Positions 18,281-25,920 of a stretch of DNA of 64,000 bases are shown one piece after another. The translations under genes and the position numbers were made by a program. Each line of letters opens with the position of its first letter. Within the stretch, counting starts at the first letter, position 1. Where the stretch lies: assembly GCF_004167675.1 (NCBI RefSeq), contig NZ_SEZQ01000009.1; one strand, written 5' to 3'. This DNA comes from Aliivibrio finisterrensis_A. Lineage in GTDB: Bacteria; Pseudomonadota; Gammaproteobacteria; Enterobacterales; Vibrionaceae. Below the pieces are notes generated by a model. The model was not told where the DNA came from. It did no database searches and worked only from the letters and a program-made list of their open reading frames with translations.

Positions 18281-18292
18281 TAAGGGTAATCA

Positions 18293-18406
18293 ATGAACAT
18301 ACTTATTTCTATCATCACTTCCTCTTGGTGTAGTCACTCCTCACCGATCTCGTCATCTACGATGGCAACCCCTTTTGTTTCTTCTTTTTATTCTAAAATT
18401 TCATAG
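18293..18406 (+). CDS. Candidate 37-codon leader peptide upstream of the nucleoside transporter
   Basis: A short ORF starts at ATG 18293 behind an AAGGG site six bases upstream and stops at 18404-18406, eight bases before the transporter ATG. The product (MNILISIITSSWC..., about 37 residues) is serine-rich, with 12 serine codons including several pairs. The coding strand is very pyrimidine-rich. The transporter itself has only a poor ribosome-binding site, so translation of this ORF could be coupled to it. I recognise no family. It may be a regulatory leader or a chance ORF in a long 5' UTR. Confidence 0.4.
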   Translation: MNILISIITSSWCSHSSPISSSTMATPFVSSFYSKIS

Positions 18407-18414
18407 GCGTAATT

Positions 18415-19629
18415 ATGACTATTTTATTTAGCCTATTAGGCATGTGTGCACTTATCTTTTGTGCATGGGTATTTTCTGAGAAACGTTCAGCAATTAATTG
18501 GAAGACCGTATCTAGAGCCTTTTTATTACAACTCTCTTTTGCTGCTCTGGTGTTGTATTTTCCATGGGGGCAGGCCGCATTGGCAGGATTAAGTAATGGC
18601 GTCGCTAGCCTACTTGGTTTTGCTGATGAAGGTATTGCTTTCTTATTTGGTGATTTAGCTTCAAGTGGTTTCATTTTTGCAATTCGTGTTCTTCCTATCA
18701 TTATCTTTTTCAGTGCTCTTATCTCCGCGTTATATTATTTAGGCATCATGCAAAAAGTCATCGCAATTCTTGGTGGTGCAATTCAAAAATTCCTCGGTAC
18801 AAGTAAAGTAGAATCTCTCGTCGCTACTGGTAACATCTTCCTTTCTCAAGGTGAATCTCCTTTTCTTATTCGCCCATTCCTAGCTCAAATGACTCGCTCT
18901 GAACTGTTTGCTGTAATGGCGGGTGGTATGGCATCGGTTGCTGGTAGTGTTCTTGGTGGTTATGCAGGTTTAGGGGTAGAGCTTAAATACCTAATCGCAG
19001 CAAGTTTCATGGCGGCGCCAGGTAGCTTATTAATGGCGAAGATTTTAGTACCAGAGCAGGCGACTCCTGTTGATCAGCATGAACTAACGATTGATAAAAG
19101 TGAACAAAGTAATGTAGTTGATGCGCTAGCAAGTGGTGCAATGAACGGCATGAAAGTCGCGGTTGCTGTAGGTACTATGCTGATTGCGTTTGTGAGTGTT
19201 ATTGCAATGGTAAACAGTGGCCTAGAAATGGTAGGGGAATGGTTTGGTTTTGCAGGCATTACATTACAAACGGTATTTGGCTACTTATTCGCACCAGTGG
19301 CTTGGATCATTGGTGTACCTAAGCATGAGATGATCATGGCTGGCTCTTACATTGGCCAGAAAGTCGTATTGAATGAGTTTGTTGCTTTCATTGATTTTGT
19401 TCAACATAAAGACCAACTGTCTGCTTATACTCAAGTGATCATCACTTTTGCTTTGTGTGGTTTTGCTAATATTGGATCTATTGCAATTCAATTGGGCTCT
19501 ATTGGTGTTATGGCACCAGAGCGTCGTGCTGAAGTGGCAAACATGGGCTTTAAAGCGGTACTGGCTGGTACGTTAGCAAACCTTATGAGTGCATGTTTAG
19601 CGGGTCTATTCTTTAGTTTATCGCTGTAA
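18415..19629 (+). CDS. Concentrative nucleoside transporter (CNT/NupC family)
   Basis: This is an inner-membrane cation/nucleoside symporter of 404 residues. Segments closely resemble the structurally known Vibrio CNT: SAINWKTVSRAFLLQLSF, RVLPIIIFFSALISALYYLGIMQ, ILGGAIQKFLGTSKVES, GNIFLSQGESPFLIRPFLAQMTRSELFAVMAGG and VVLNEFVAFIDF. The polar nucleoside-contact motifs (Q-x-E-x-P and the later N-E-F) are intact. It stands alone between a CRP-type promoter region with a candidate leader ORF and a terminator. The exact nucleoside range cannot be read, so I give no gene symbol. Confidence 0.93.
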   Translation: MTILFSLLGMCALIFCAWVFSEKRSAINWKTVSRAFLLQLSFAALVLYFPWGQAALAGLSNGVASLLGFADEGIAFLFGDLASSGFIFAIRVLPIIIFFSALISALYYLGIMQKVIAILGGAIQKFLGTSKVESLVATGNIFLSQGESPFLIRPFLAQMTRSELFAVMAGGMASVAGSVLGGYAGLGVELKYLIAASFMAAPGSLLMAKILVPEQATPVDQHELTIDKSEQSNVVDALASGAMNGMKVAVAVGTMLIAFVSVIAMVNSGLEMVGEWFGFAGITLQTVFGYLFAPVAWIIGVPKHEMIMAGSYIGQKVVLNEFVAFIDFVQHKDQLSAYTQVIITFALCGFANIGSIAIQLGSIGVMAPERRAEVANMGFKAVLAGTLANLMSACLAGLFFSLSL

Positions 19630-19647
19630 TTACTTTAAGCTAAAACA

Positions 19648-19687
19648 AAGCCCATGCTGTATGAAAATACGCATGGGCTTTTTTATT
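19648..19687. terminator. Terminator between convergent transporter genes
   Basis: AAGCCCATGC (19648-19657) pairs with GCATGGGCTT (19671-19680), followed by T6ATTTTT. It serves the CNT gene and may also work for dcuB on the other strand. Confidence 0.88.
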
Positions 19688-19706
19688 TTTTAAATGACTA
19701 TTTTAA

Positions 19707-21035
19707 TTAACCAATGACTATTTGGCCTAATACATAGCCAAGCATACAGGCAGAAACAACCCCGATTAAACCTACCGACATAAATGAGTGGTTAAAGTAG
19801 TACTTACCAATCTTAGTGGTTCCTGAGCTATCAAAGTTAACCGTTGCAATATCTGATGGGTAATTTGGAATAAAGAAGTAACCATATACCGCAGGCATCA
19901 AGCCTATCACCAAAGCAGGTTCTAGCCCTAGAGCCAAACCAACAGGTAACATCATACGAGCCGTTGCGGCTTGTGAGTTTACTACAACAGATACAATGAA
20001 TAATGCTAAAGCAAACGTCCAAGGGTGAAGTGTCACCATATCTACAATGCCCGCTCTAAACTGAGGCATTGCATATTGGAAATACGTATCAGACATCCAT
20101 GCGATACCAAAGATAGCGATTGCCGCAACCATACCTGATTTAAATACCACACCATTAGGCACATCACGAGGATCGGTTTTCGTCGCTAATAGAATGACAC
20201 CACCAAACGCCAGCATCATCATTTGGATAACAACAGACATTTTGATTGGCGCACCACCTTCGGTGATCGTTCTCACTTCTGGCCACATTGCGATAACAAC
20301 GATAGAAACAATCGCACCTAAAAAGATAAGTACTGCGTTGCGTGCTGTTGTTGGTAGTTTCTCATCTAAAGAGGTTGATGTTGTATTTAAGATTTTTTCA
20401 CGCCAAACAGGATCTTTTAAACGAGCTTGGTATTCTTCATCATCTTCTAACTCTTTACCACGGCGTAAGCTGTAAAGCGCTAACATTAATGTACCGAATA
20501 GCGTGGCAGGCACGGTTACCAGTAAGATAGACATTAGAGTAATAGAAGCGTCAATATCCACTAGTTGTGCTAGATAATACACAACCGCAGCAGAAAGAGG
20601 TGAGGCTGTAATAGCGATTTGAGAAGCGACAGAAGCCGCGGCCATTGGGCGCTCAGGACGAATACCATTCTTTAATGCCACATCACCAATGATAGGCATA
20701 ATAGAATAAACAGCATGACCAGTACCTAGTAGGAATGTCATTGCATAGGTAACAAAAGGGGCAATGATGGTGACGCGTTTAGGGTTCTTTCTTAAGATCC
20801 GCTCAGCCACTTGTAACATGTATTTCAACCCACCTGCCGCTTCTAATATAGAGGCACAAGTAACAACGGCTAAAATGATTAACATGACGGTGACTGGCGG
20901 AGAGGTTGGTGGCATTTTGAAGATAAAGACTTCAATTACCAAACCAATACCAGAGACAACCCCTAAGCCAATTCCACCAAATCGGGAACCGATATAGAGT
21001 ACGAGTAATAAAAAGAGAAATTCAAAATACAACAT
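19707..21035 (-). CDS. dcuB: Anaerobic C4-dicarboxylate transporter DcuB-like
   Basis: This inner-membrane antiporter exchanges fumarate/aspartate/malate for succinate during anaerobic fumarate respiration. The 442-residue protein matches the DcuA/DcuB family throughout: GGIGLGVVSGIGLV, RNPKRVTIIAPFVTYAMTFLLGTGHAVYSIMPII, NGIRPERPMAAASVASQIAITASPLSAAVVY, VNSQAATARMMLPV, PNYPSDIATVNFDSSGTTKIGKYYFNHSF. The GTGHAVYSIMPII and RPERPMAA segments are nearer to DcuB than DcuA. It is transcribed alone, and a weak FNR-like dyad lies 120 bp upstream. Confidence 0.9.
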   Translation of the reverse strand: MLYFEFLFLLLVLYIGSRFGGIGLGVVSGIGLVIEVFIFKMPPTSPPVTVMLIILAVVTCASILEAAGGLKYMLQVAERILRKNPKRVTIIAPFVTYAMTFLLGTGHAVYSIMPIIGDVALKNGIRPERPMAAASVASQIAITASPLSAAVVYYLAQLVDIDASITLMSILLVTVPATLFGTLMLALYSLRRGKELEDDEEYQARLKDPVWREKILNTTSTSLDEKLPTTARNAVLIFLGAIVSIVVIAMWPEVRTITEGGAPIKMSVVIQMMMLAFGGVILLATKTDPRDVPNGVVFKSGMVAAIAIFGIAWMSDTYFQYAMPQFRAGIVDMVTLHPWTFALALFIVSVVVNSQAATARMMLPVGLALGLEPALVIGLMPAVYGYFFIPNYPSDIATVNFDSSGTTKIGKYYFNHSFMSVGLIGVVSACMLGYVLGQIVIG

Positions 21036-21156
21036 AGATCCACCTGCATAAATTTTATTTATAATTAACTACAGGTATTAATACCTTATATTTCATAGGG
21101 TTTTATTGAGCGAGTTCTCATTTGAATTGTTGTTGATTTTATAAATAGAAGCTTGG

Positions 21157-21170
21157 TTGATCTGAGTTAA
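21157..21170 (-). promoter_or_regulatory. Possible FNR-type site upstream of dcuB
   Basis: On the minus strand the sequence reads TTAACTCAGATCAA, one perfect half (ATCAA) and one imperfect half of TTGAT-N4-ATCAA. FNR activation of dcuB is established in E. coli; the match here is only moderate. Confidence 0.3.
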
Positions 21171-21250
21171 ATGAAGAGCCGGTTTCTATTAAAAAGGAGA
21201 AAAGTGGGGGCTGGTTATCAGATAGTGAAGACTGTTTTGTGCTTGGATTC

Positions 21251-21274
21251 AGGCATTAACTGACGTTAATGCCT
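21251..21274 (-). terminator. Perfect hairpin after metA, probable transcript end
   Basis: AGGCATTAAC-TGAC-GTTAATGCCT is a perfect 10-bp stem with a four-base loop, ten bases past the metA stop. No T run follows on the minus strand, so it may be a 3'-stabilising hairpin rather than an intrinsic terminator. Confidence 0.5.
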
Positions 21275-21283
21275 GTCGATAAA

Positions 21284-22222
21284 TTAATCTCGAGTAAAGT
21301 TCTGCTCTGAAAAGTGCTCAAGATCGTACGGTGTTTGTTGGTAAACACAGTAGTTTAACCAGTTAGAAAATAACAGGTGGCCATGGCTACGCCACGTCGC
21401 TTTTGGTGGGTTATCAGGATTGTCATCAGGATAATAATTGAGTGGAATAGTTGGTTCCATGCCTTCACCAAGATCACGAACGAACTCATTATGCAGAGTA
21501 AAAGAGTCGTATTCAGGGTGACCTGTAACAAACACATTTCGTTTATCTTTAGTTGCTGCTAAGTAGACCCCAGCTTGTTCAGACGTTGCTAGAATATCTA
21601 AATCAGTATGCTCGCTTAAATATTTAGCAGAGAAATCAGCGTAACGAGAGTGAGGCGCTAAAAATTGATCATCGAAACCTCGTAAAATAGGGTGGTGCTG
21701 ATCGAGATTATCATGATTATACACGCCGGATAACTTCTCTTTACGTGTACGTTTTGGTAAATCATAAAGCAGTTTTAAGCCAGCTTGTGCAGCCCAACAA
21801 ACATAGAGGCTTGAAGTCACATGATCTTTTGCCCATGTCATAATGGTTTGTAAGTGATCCCAATAAATCACATCTTCAAATTGCACTAAACCTAATGGTG
21901 CACCAGTGATGATCAGTCCATCAAAGTTACGATTTTTAATGCCTTCAAATTGACGATAAAAAGTATCTAAATGCTCGGTTGGTGTATTTTTACTGGTGCG
22001 ATTATCAATGCGTAATAGCTCTACATCTACTTGTAGTGGGCTATTAGAGAGTAAGCGTAAAAATTGAGTTTCTGTTTCGATCTTCTTTGGCATCAAATTT
22101 AAAATGATCACCTTCAAAGGACGAATGGCTTGCGTGGTGGCACGAGATTCTTGCATGATAAAGATATTCTCTTCACGCAATATTTCAGCAGCAGGGAGTT
22201 GATCTGGTATTTTTATCGGCAC
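21284..22222 (-). CDS. metA: Homoserine O-succinyltransferase MetA
   Basis: This enzyme acylates homoserine with succinyl-CoA, the first dedicated step of methionine synthesis. The 312-residue protein has the nucleophile in LYVCWAAQAGLKLL (Cys142), the catalytic region HPEYDSFTL near residue 235, and the N-terminal MPIKIPDQLPAAEIL typical of the family. The start is GTG at 22222 with AAGGATAAG just upstream. Three tandem MetJ boxes (22252-22275) lie 30 bp upstream, so repression by MetJ/SAM is likely. Confidence 0.96.
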   Translation of the reverse strand: MPIKIPDQLPAAEILREENIFIMQESRATTQAIRPLKVIILNLMPKKIETETQFLRLLSNSPLQVDVELLRIDNRTSKNTPTEHLDTFYRQFEGIKNRNFDGLIITGAPLGLVQFEDVIYWDHLQTIMTWAKDHVTSSLYVCWAAQAGLKLLYDLPKRTRKEKLSGVYNHDNLDQHHPILRGFDDQFLAPHSRYADFSAKYLSEHTDLDILATSEQAGVYLAATKDKRNVFVTGHPEYDSFTLHNEFVRDLGEGMEPTIPLNYYPDDNPDNPPKATWRSHGHLLFSNWLNYCVYQQTPYDLEHFSEQNFTRD

Positions 22223-22251
22223 AACTTATCCTTAAGTTATTTTTTATCTGT

Positions 22252-22275
22252 AGCATTCTATACGTCTATACCCCT
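22252..22275. promoter_or_regulatory. MetJ operator: three tandem met boxes
   Basis: Contiguous octamers AGCATTCT, ATACGTCT and ATACCCCT match the met-box AGACGTCT at 5, 7 and 5 of 8 positions. They are placed directly upstream of metA, where a methionine-repressor array is expected. Confidence 0.6.
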
Positions 22276-22310
22276 AAGCTACCTTATTATGAATAGTGTG
22301 TCGATAGTAG

Positions 22311-22332
22311 AAAGGGCACTAATGTGCCCTTT
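22311..22332 (-). terminator. Hairpin downstream of the CoA-disulfide reductase gene
   Basis: AAAGGGCAC-TAAT-GTGCCCTTT is a perfect nine-bp stem lying between the reductase stop and the metA promoter. The T tract on the minus strand is short (TTTCTACT), so termination strength is uncertain. Confidence 0.5.
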
Positions 22333-22364
22333 CGATATTTATTCACTTTATCATTTTATAACAA

Positions 22365-24011
22365 TTAAGCTTTTGCAAAAAGGTAGCTGCGATAGCCGCC
22401 AATAAGGTTACGAGCTTTAAAACCATTATTCACCAATTGACGATAAGCGACATTGCCACGCAAACCAACCTGACAATAAATAATGATCTCTTTGTCTTTT
22501 TGGAGCTCATTCATTCGTTGACGAAGTTGATCTACAGGGATATTAATCGCGCCTTCAATAAAACCTACATTTTGAAGTTCAACAGGATTACGTACATCAA
22601 GTAAGATTTGGTTTTCATTTAGATTATCCACCTCATCAAAATGAATCGCTTTTGTATCGCCTTTAATAAGATTATTCGCTACAAAAGCCGCTTGGTTTAT
22701 GACATCTTTCGCACTACCAAATGGTGGGGCATAAGTGAGTTCTAAATGCTCAAGTTGATCTACTGTCATTCCTGCTCGTTGAGCCACAGCCATCACATCA
22801 ATTCTTTTATCTATACCGTCTTTACCGACTGCTTGAGCCCCTAAGATCTTTCTTGTTTCAGGAGAAAATAACAATTTGAATGAAACAATTTCTGCACCTG
22901 GGTAATAGCTTGCGTGATTTGCGGTATGAACAAATACTTTCTCATATGCAATACCTTCACGTTTTAGAGATTTTTCATTTTTCCCGGTAGAGGCCACAGC
23001 TAAATCGAATACTTTACAAATCGCAGTACCTTGAGTTCCTTGATAGCTTTCATTACGCCCCAGCATATTATCTGCCGCCATACGACCTTGACGGTTCGCA
23101 GGGCCAGCAAGTGGCACTAGAGTTTGGTTGCCAGTAACGAAATCTTTCTCTTCAATGGCATCACCAACCGCATAAATAAATGGATCACTGGTTTGTAATT
23201 GGTTATTAGTGAAAATACCGCCTAATTCCCCAAGTTGTAAGCCAGCATCGCTTGCTAATGTTGTTTCTGGTTTAACACCAATCGCCATAATTAATAGGTT
23301 GGTATCTAGTGTTTCTCCCGTACTTAAAGAAAGTGTTAAGCCTTTTTTAGTTTCTGCCACACTTTGAAGTGCAGAGCCTAATCGAAGATCTATACCTTTA
23401 TCTTTGATTTCTTTATGAACAAAACCAGCCATTTCACGATCAACTGGAGTCATAACTTGATCTGCTAGTTCTAATAGCGTTGTTTTAATACCTAGTTGAT
23501 GGAAGGCTTCCATCATTTCTAATCCAATAAATCCGCCACCAACCACCGTTGCATGTTGTGGTTTATTTTCTCTAATTGAGGCAATAATGCGATCCATGTC
23601 TGGCACATTACGCAAAGAGAAAGTTAGTGAGTTTTGAATGCCTGGAATGGGAGGAACAATAGGACCAGCTCCTGGGCTTAATAGAAGAAAATCGTAACTC
23701 TCTTGATATTCACTGTTATCGATAAGATTTTTAATAGTAATTGTTTTTTCACTGCGGTTGATGCTTATCACTTCATTCATTACTCGAACATCGACATTAA
23801 ATCGAGCAAGGAAACTATCAGGAGTTTGTAGTAGTAAATTATCGCGCTCTTTGATGTCACCACCAATGTGATATGGCAACCCACAGTTAGCAAAAGAAAC
23901 AAAAGGCCCACGCTCGAGCATGATAATTTGTGCATCTTCACTTAAACGACGTGCTCTTGCAGCGGCAGATGCGCCACCAGCAACGCCACCAATAATTACA
24001 ATCTTAGTCAT
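22365..24011 (-). CDS. CoA-disulfide reductase / NAD(P)H persulfide reductase fused to rhodanese domain
   Basis: This 548-residue flavoprotein has an N-terminal FAD motif IVIIGGVAGGASAAARARR, the redox-active cysteine in SFANCGLPYHIGG (Cys43), a second dinucleotide motif ATVVGGGFIGLEMMEAF, and the family dimerisation domain. A C-terminal rhodanese domain starts near residue 455 with its catalytic loop CQVGLRG (Cys513). Fusions of this type (CoADR-RHD, Npsr) reduce CoA persulfide or polysulfide with NAD(P)H. It is divergent from a split YeeE/YedE transporter gene pair, a common partner in sulfane-sulfur handling. I therefore infer a role in thiosulfate or sulfane-sulfur use or detoxification rather than plain NADH oxidation. 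Confidence 0.88.
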   Translation of the reverse strand: MTKIVIIGGVAGGASAAARARRLSEDAQIIMLERGPFVSFANCGLPYHIGGDIKERDNLLLQTPDSFLARFNVDVRVMNEVISINRSEKTITIKNLIDNSEYQESYDFLLLSPGAGPIVPPIPGIQNSLTFSLRNVPDMDRIIASIRENKPQHATVVGGGFIGLEMMEAFHQLGIKTTLLELADQVMTPVDREMAGFVHKEIKDKGIDLRLGSALQSVAETKKGLTLSLSTGETLDTNLLIMAIGVKPETTLASDAGLQLGELGGIFTNNQLQTSDPFIYAVGDAIEEKDFVTGNQTLVPLAGPANRQGRMAADNMLGRNESYQGTQGTAICKVFDLAVASTGKNEKSLKREGIAYEKVFVHTANHASYYPGAEIVSFKLLFSPETRKILGAQAVGKDGIDKRIDVMAVAQRAGMTVDQLEHLELTYAPPFGSAKDVINQAAFVANNLIKGDTKAIHFDEVDNLNENQILLDVRNPVELQNVGFIEGAINIPVDQLRQRMNELQKDKEIIIYCQVGLRGNVAYRQLVNNGFKARNLIGGYRSYLFAKA

Positions 24012-24079
24012 TCCGATTTACTCCATAATGAAAAATCAGAGCTATTTACGCTCAATTGTTTTTTACTATAGTTACTTAA

Positions 24080-24095
24080 ATTAGCTTTGTCTAAT
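24080..24095. promoter_or_regulatory. Candidate operator in the divergent sulfur-module promoter
   Basis: ATTAG-CTTTGT-CTAAT is a perfect five-base inverted repeat inside a longer AT-rich dyad (AAATTAG...CTAATATTT), midway between the divergent reductase and YeeE-type genes. Its position fits an ArsR-type sulfane-sulfur repressor (BigR/YgaV class), but no regulator gene is adjacent. Confidence 0.35.
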
Positions 24096-24196
24096 ATTTG
24101 TCTTGTTAAATTTCCAATTGCTAAATAAGCATTGACTAATATAAAGTTCATACGTATTCTTATTGATATGTTCAAAAAACAAACTAATGAGTAAGA

Positions 24197-24616
24197 ATGA
24201 TGACAATTCCATGGGACTCTTTATTTGGCGGTATGTTGCTAGGTGTATCTGCAACGTTACTGCTTTTACTTAACGGTAAAATTGCGGGTATTAGTGGTGT
24301 ACTTACAGGGTTAATGACACCGAAAAAACGCGATTATGCATGGCGATGGTTATTTGTTATTGGCATGGTAAGTGGTGGTTTAGTAGGGGTTTACTTTTTA
24401 GGTGCGGAAGTGCCAAAAGAATATCAAACTTCAATCAGTATGCTTATTGTTGCAGGTTTACTGGTGGGTATTGGTACTCGTTTAGGTAATGGTTGCACAA
24501 GTGGTCATGGTATTTGTGGTATTGGGCGTTTATCCGTTCGCTCAATGGTTGCCACTGTAGTCTTCATGTTTGTTGCTGCGATAACTGTGTTTGTTCGATT
24601 GCATGTACTTTACTAA
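24197..24616 (+). CDS. YeeE/YedE family sulfur-compound transporter, N-terminal half
   Basis: This 139-residue membrane protein has about four hydrophobic helices and the family motif RLGNGCTSGHGICGIGRLSVRS, whose conserved cysteine motif is implicated in thiosulfate/sulfur transfer in YeeE. It is half the length of single-chain YeeE (about 350 residues); the next gene, nine bases downstream, supplies the other half. Two adjacent ATGs (24197 and 24200) are both possible starts. The pair is divergent from the rhodanese-fused reductase. Confidence 0.87.
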   Translation: MMTIPWDSLFGGMLLGVSATLLLLLNGKIAGISGVLTGLMTPKKRDYAWRWLFVIGMVSGGLVGVYFLGAEVPKEYQTSISMLIVAGLLVGIGTRLGNGCTSGHGICGIGRLSVRSMVATVVFMFVAAITVFVRLHVLY

Positions 24617-24625
24617 GGGACGGTT

Positions 24626-25057
24626 ATGAATAATGTATTGTTTCGTTTAGTTGCTCTTATTTCTGGCCTTCTATTTGGTTTAGGTATGGCAATATCTGGC
24701 ATGGCTGATCCTGCAAAAGTGGTTGGCTTTTTAGATGTTGCTGGTCACTGGGATCCAAGCTTGATGTTTGTAATGGGAGGGGCGCTATTGGTGTTCATGC
24801 CTGCATACTTCCTATTGATTAAATCAAAAGCAAAACCACTCAATGCTGAAGAGTTTTGTTTATCTACCAGCAAAAAAATTGATACGAAATTACTATCAGG
24901 TGCAGCCATCTTTGGTCTAGGTTGGGGTATTGCTGGAGTTTGTCCTGGGCCTGCGGTATCGAGTTTAGGTCTTGGAAATGGAGATGTTGTTATATTCATT
25001 TTTTCCATGATGTTAGGGTTAGGAAGTACTCACTTTATGCTTAATAGAAATACATAA
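24626..25057 (+). CDS. YeeE/YedE family sulfur-compound transporter, C-terminal half
   Basis: This 143-residue membrane protein has segments LISGLLFGLGMAISGMADPAKVVGFLDVAG and FGLGWGIAGVCPGPAVSSLG, both typical of the second YeeE/YedE repeat including its conserved cysteine (GVCPGPA). It follows the first half by nine bases and probably forms a heteromeric channel with it. This is the split arrangement seen in many gammaproteobacteria. Confidence 0.87.
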   Translation: MNNVLFRLVALISGLLFGLGMAISGMADPAKVVGFLDVAGHWDPSLMFVMGGALLVFMPAYFLLIKSKAKPLNAEEFCLSTSKKIDTKLLSGAAIFGLGWGIAGVCPGPAVSSLGLGNGDVVIFIFSMMLGLGSTHFMLNRNT

Positions 25058-25076
25058 CACCGAACCGTCATCAAGG

Positions 25077-25107
25077 AGGAGCTAATATCAGCATTAGCTC
25101 CTTTGCA
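25077..25107 (+). terminator. Terminator after the YeeE/YedE pair
   Basis: AGGAGCTAAT (25077-25086) and ATTAGCTCCT (25093-25102) form a perfect 10-bp stem followed by TTGCATTTATTT. It may also act on the convergent VOC gene. Confidence 0.65.
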
Positions 25108-25134
25108 TTTATTTAAGTACGAATAACCTATTAT

Positions 25135-25554
25135 TTACTCATAGAAATAGCGTTCTTCTTCTTTATCACTGCTGTATTCGACTAATTCCCATTCGAAATG
25201 CGCTTTATCATAAAAATATAGGCGTCGGCCATGCTTCTCTTGCATGATCTCCCCATTCTGCTCATACCCTAAAGCCAGTAATTTTTGCTGGATTTTATTT
25301 AAATCTTCAACGATTAAGCCAATATGATTTATCCCGATGTCTTGGTATGGGTTGCGGGTGTCTTTTGAGTTGTTCATCTCGTTTGGTTCTTGCAAAGCAA
25401 AATAACAATTCGCATTTCCGATGTGAGCCCAACGATGAGATCCGTCAGGGGTTTTATCTGCCTTGATACGAAAATCAGGCGCTGCGTTTAAAAGAAAAGC
25501 GGTAGCAGCATCAATATTAGGTACAGTGATATTAGCGTGTTCAAATTGTGTCAT
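25135..25554 (-). CDS. VOC (glyoxalase/bleomycin-resistance) family protein
   Basis: This 139-residue protein contains one complete pair of beta-alpha-beta-beta-beta modules. Likely metal ligands are His5 in QFEHANITVPN, the histidine of INHIGLIVEDL and the glutamate in AHFEWELVEY. The reaction cannot be assigned from sequence. The start ATG at 25554 has a strong AAGGAG site. A SoxR-type operator-promoter upstream suggests induction by redox-cycling compounds, which fits a detoxification role. Confidence 0.82.
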   Translation of the reverse strand: MTQFEHANITVPNIDAATAFLLNAAPDFRIKADKTPDGSHRWAHIGNANCYFALQEPNEMNNSKDTRNPYQDIGINHIGLIVEDLNKIQQKLLALGYEQNGEIMQEKHGRRLYFYDKAHFEWELVEYSSDKEEERYFYE

Positions 25555-25596
25555 GGATGACTCCTTGTCATTGGTCTATCTTGTTAATGTCCGTTC

Positions 25597-25627
25597 ACTT
25601 TAAAACCTCAACTTAACATTAGGTCAA
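25597..25627 (-). promoter_or_regulatory. SoxR/MerR-type promoter-operator of the VOC gene
   Basis: On the minus strand TTGACC (-35, 25622-25627), an unusually long 19-bp spacer and TAAAGT (-10, 25597-25602) frame a dyad at 25605-25624. The plus-strand dyad ACCTCAACTTAACATTAGGT matches the E. coli SoxR box ACCTCAAGTTAACTTGAGGA at 16 of 20 positions. A 19-bp spacer spanned by a dyad is the hallmark of MerR-family activation. The rest of the gap to 25920 is AT-rich and shows no gene. Confidence 0.62.
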
Positions 25628-25920
25628 CCGTTTATTTTTTTGTTTTCTTTTTAAGGTACGCGGAGAGCAACTTATCTTAGTTGATGGATATATTAATAAC
25701 TTTTTAGATTTTATTTATCCTTATTATTTTTTACTGTTCTCCTTTGCTTGGATCCTAAGATTTCATTTTTGAAAGGGAAATCTCATATAAAAGAGGGTTA
25801 GGGTTATCTATAATCAATTTTTCATTTTATATAGACGTAAATATCACGCTAAAGATTATTATTTTTGAGGCGTTTATTTCACTCGTTTTATAGTAATATT
25901 TAATCAAATATGAGTATCTT

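Noticed and set aside
20194..20997. Plus-strand ORFs of 77-93 codons within dcuB
   Set aside because: Antisense shadows of a clear transporter gene; no start signals.
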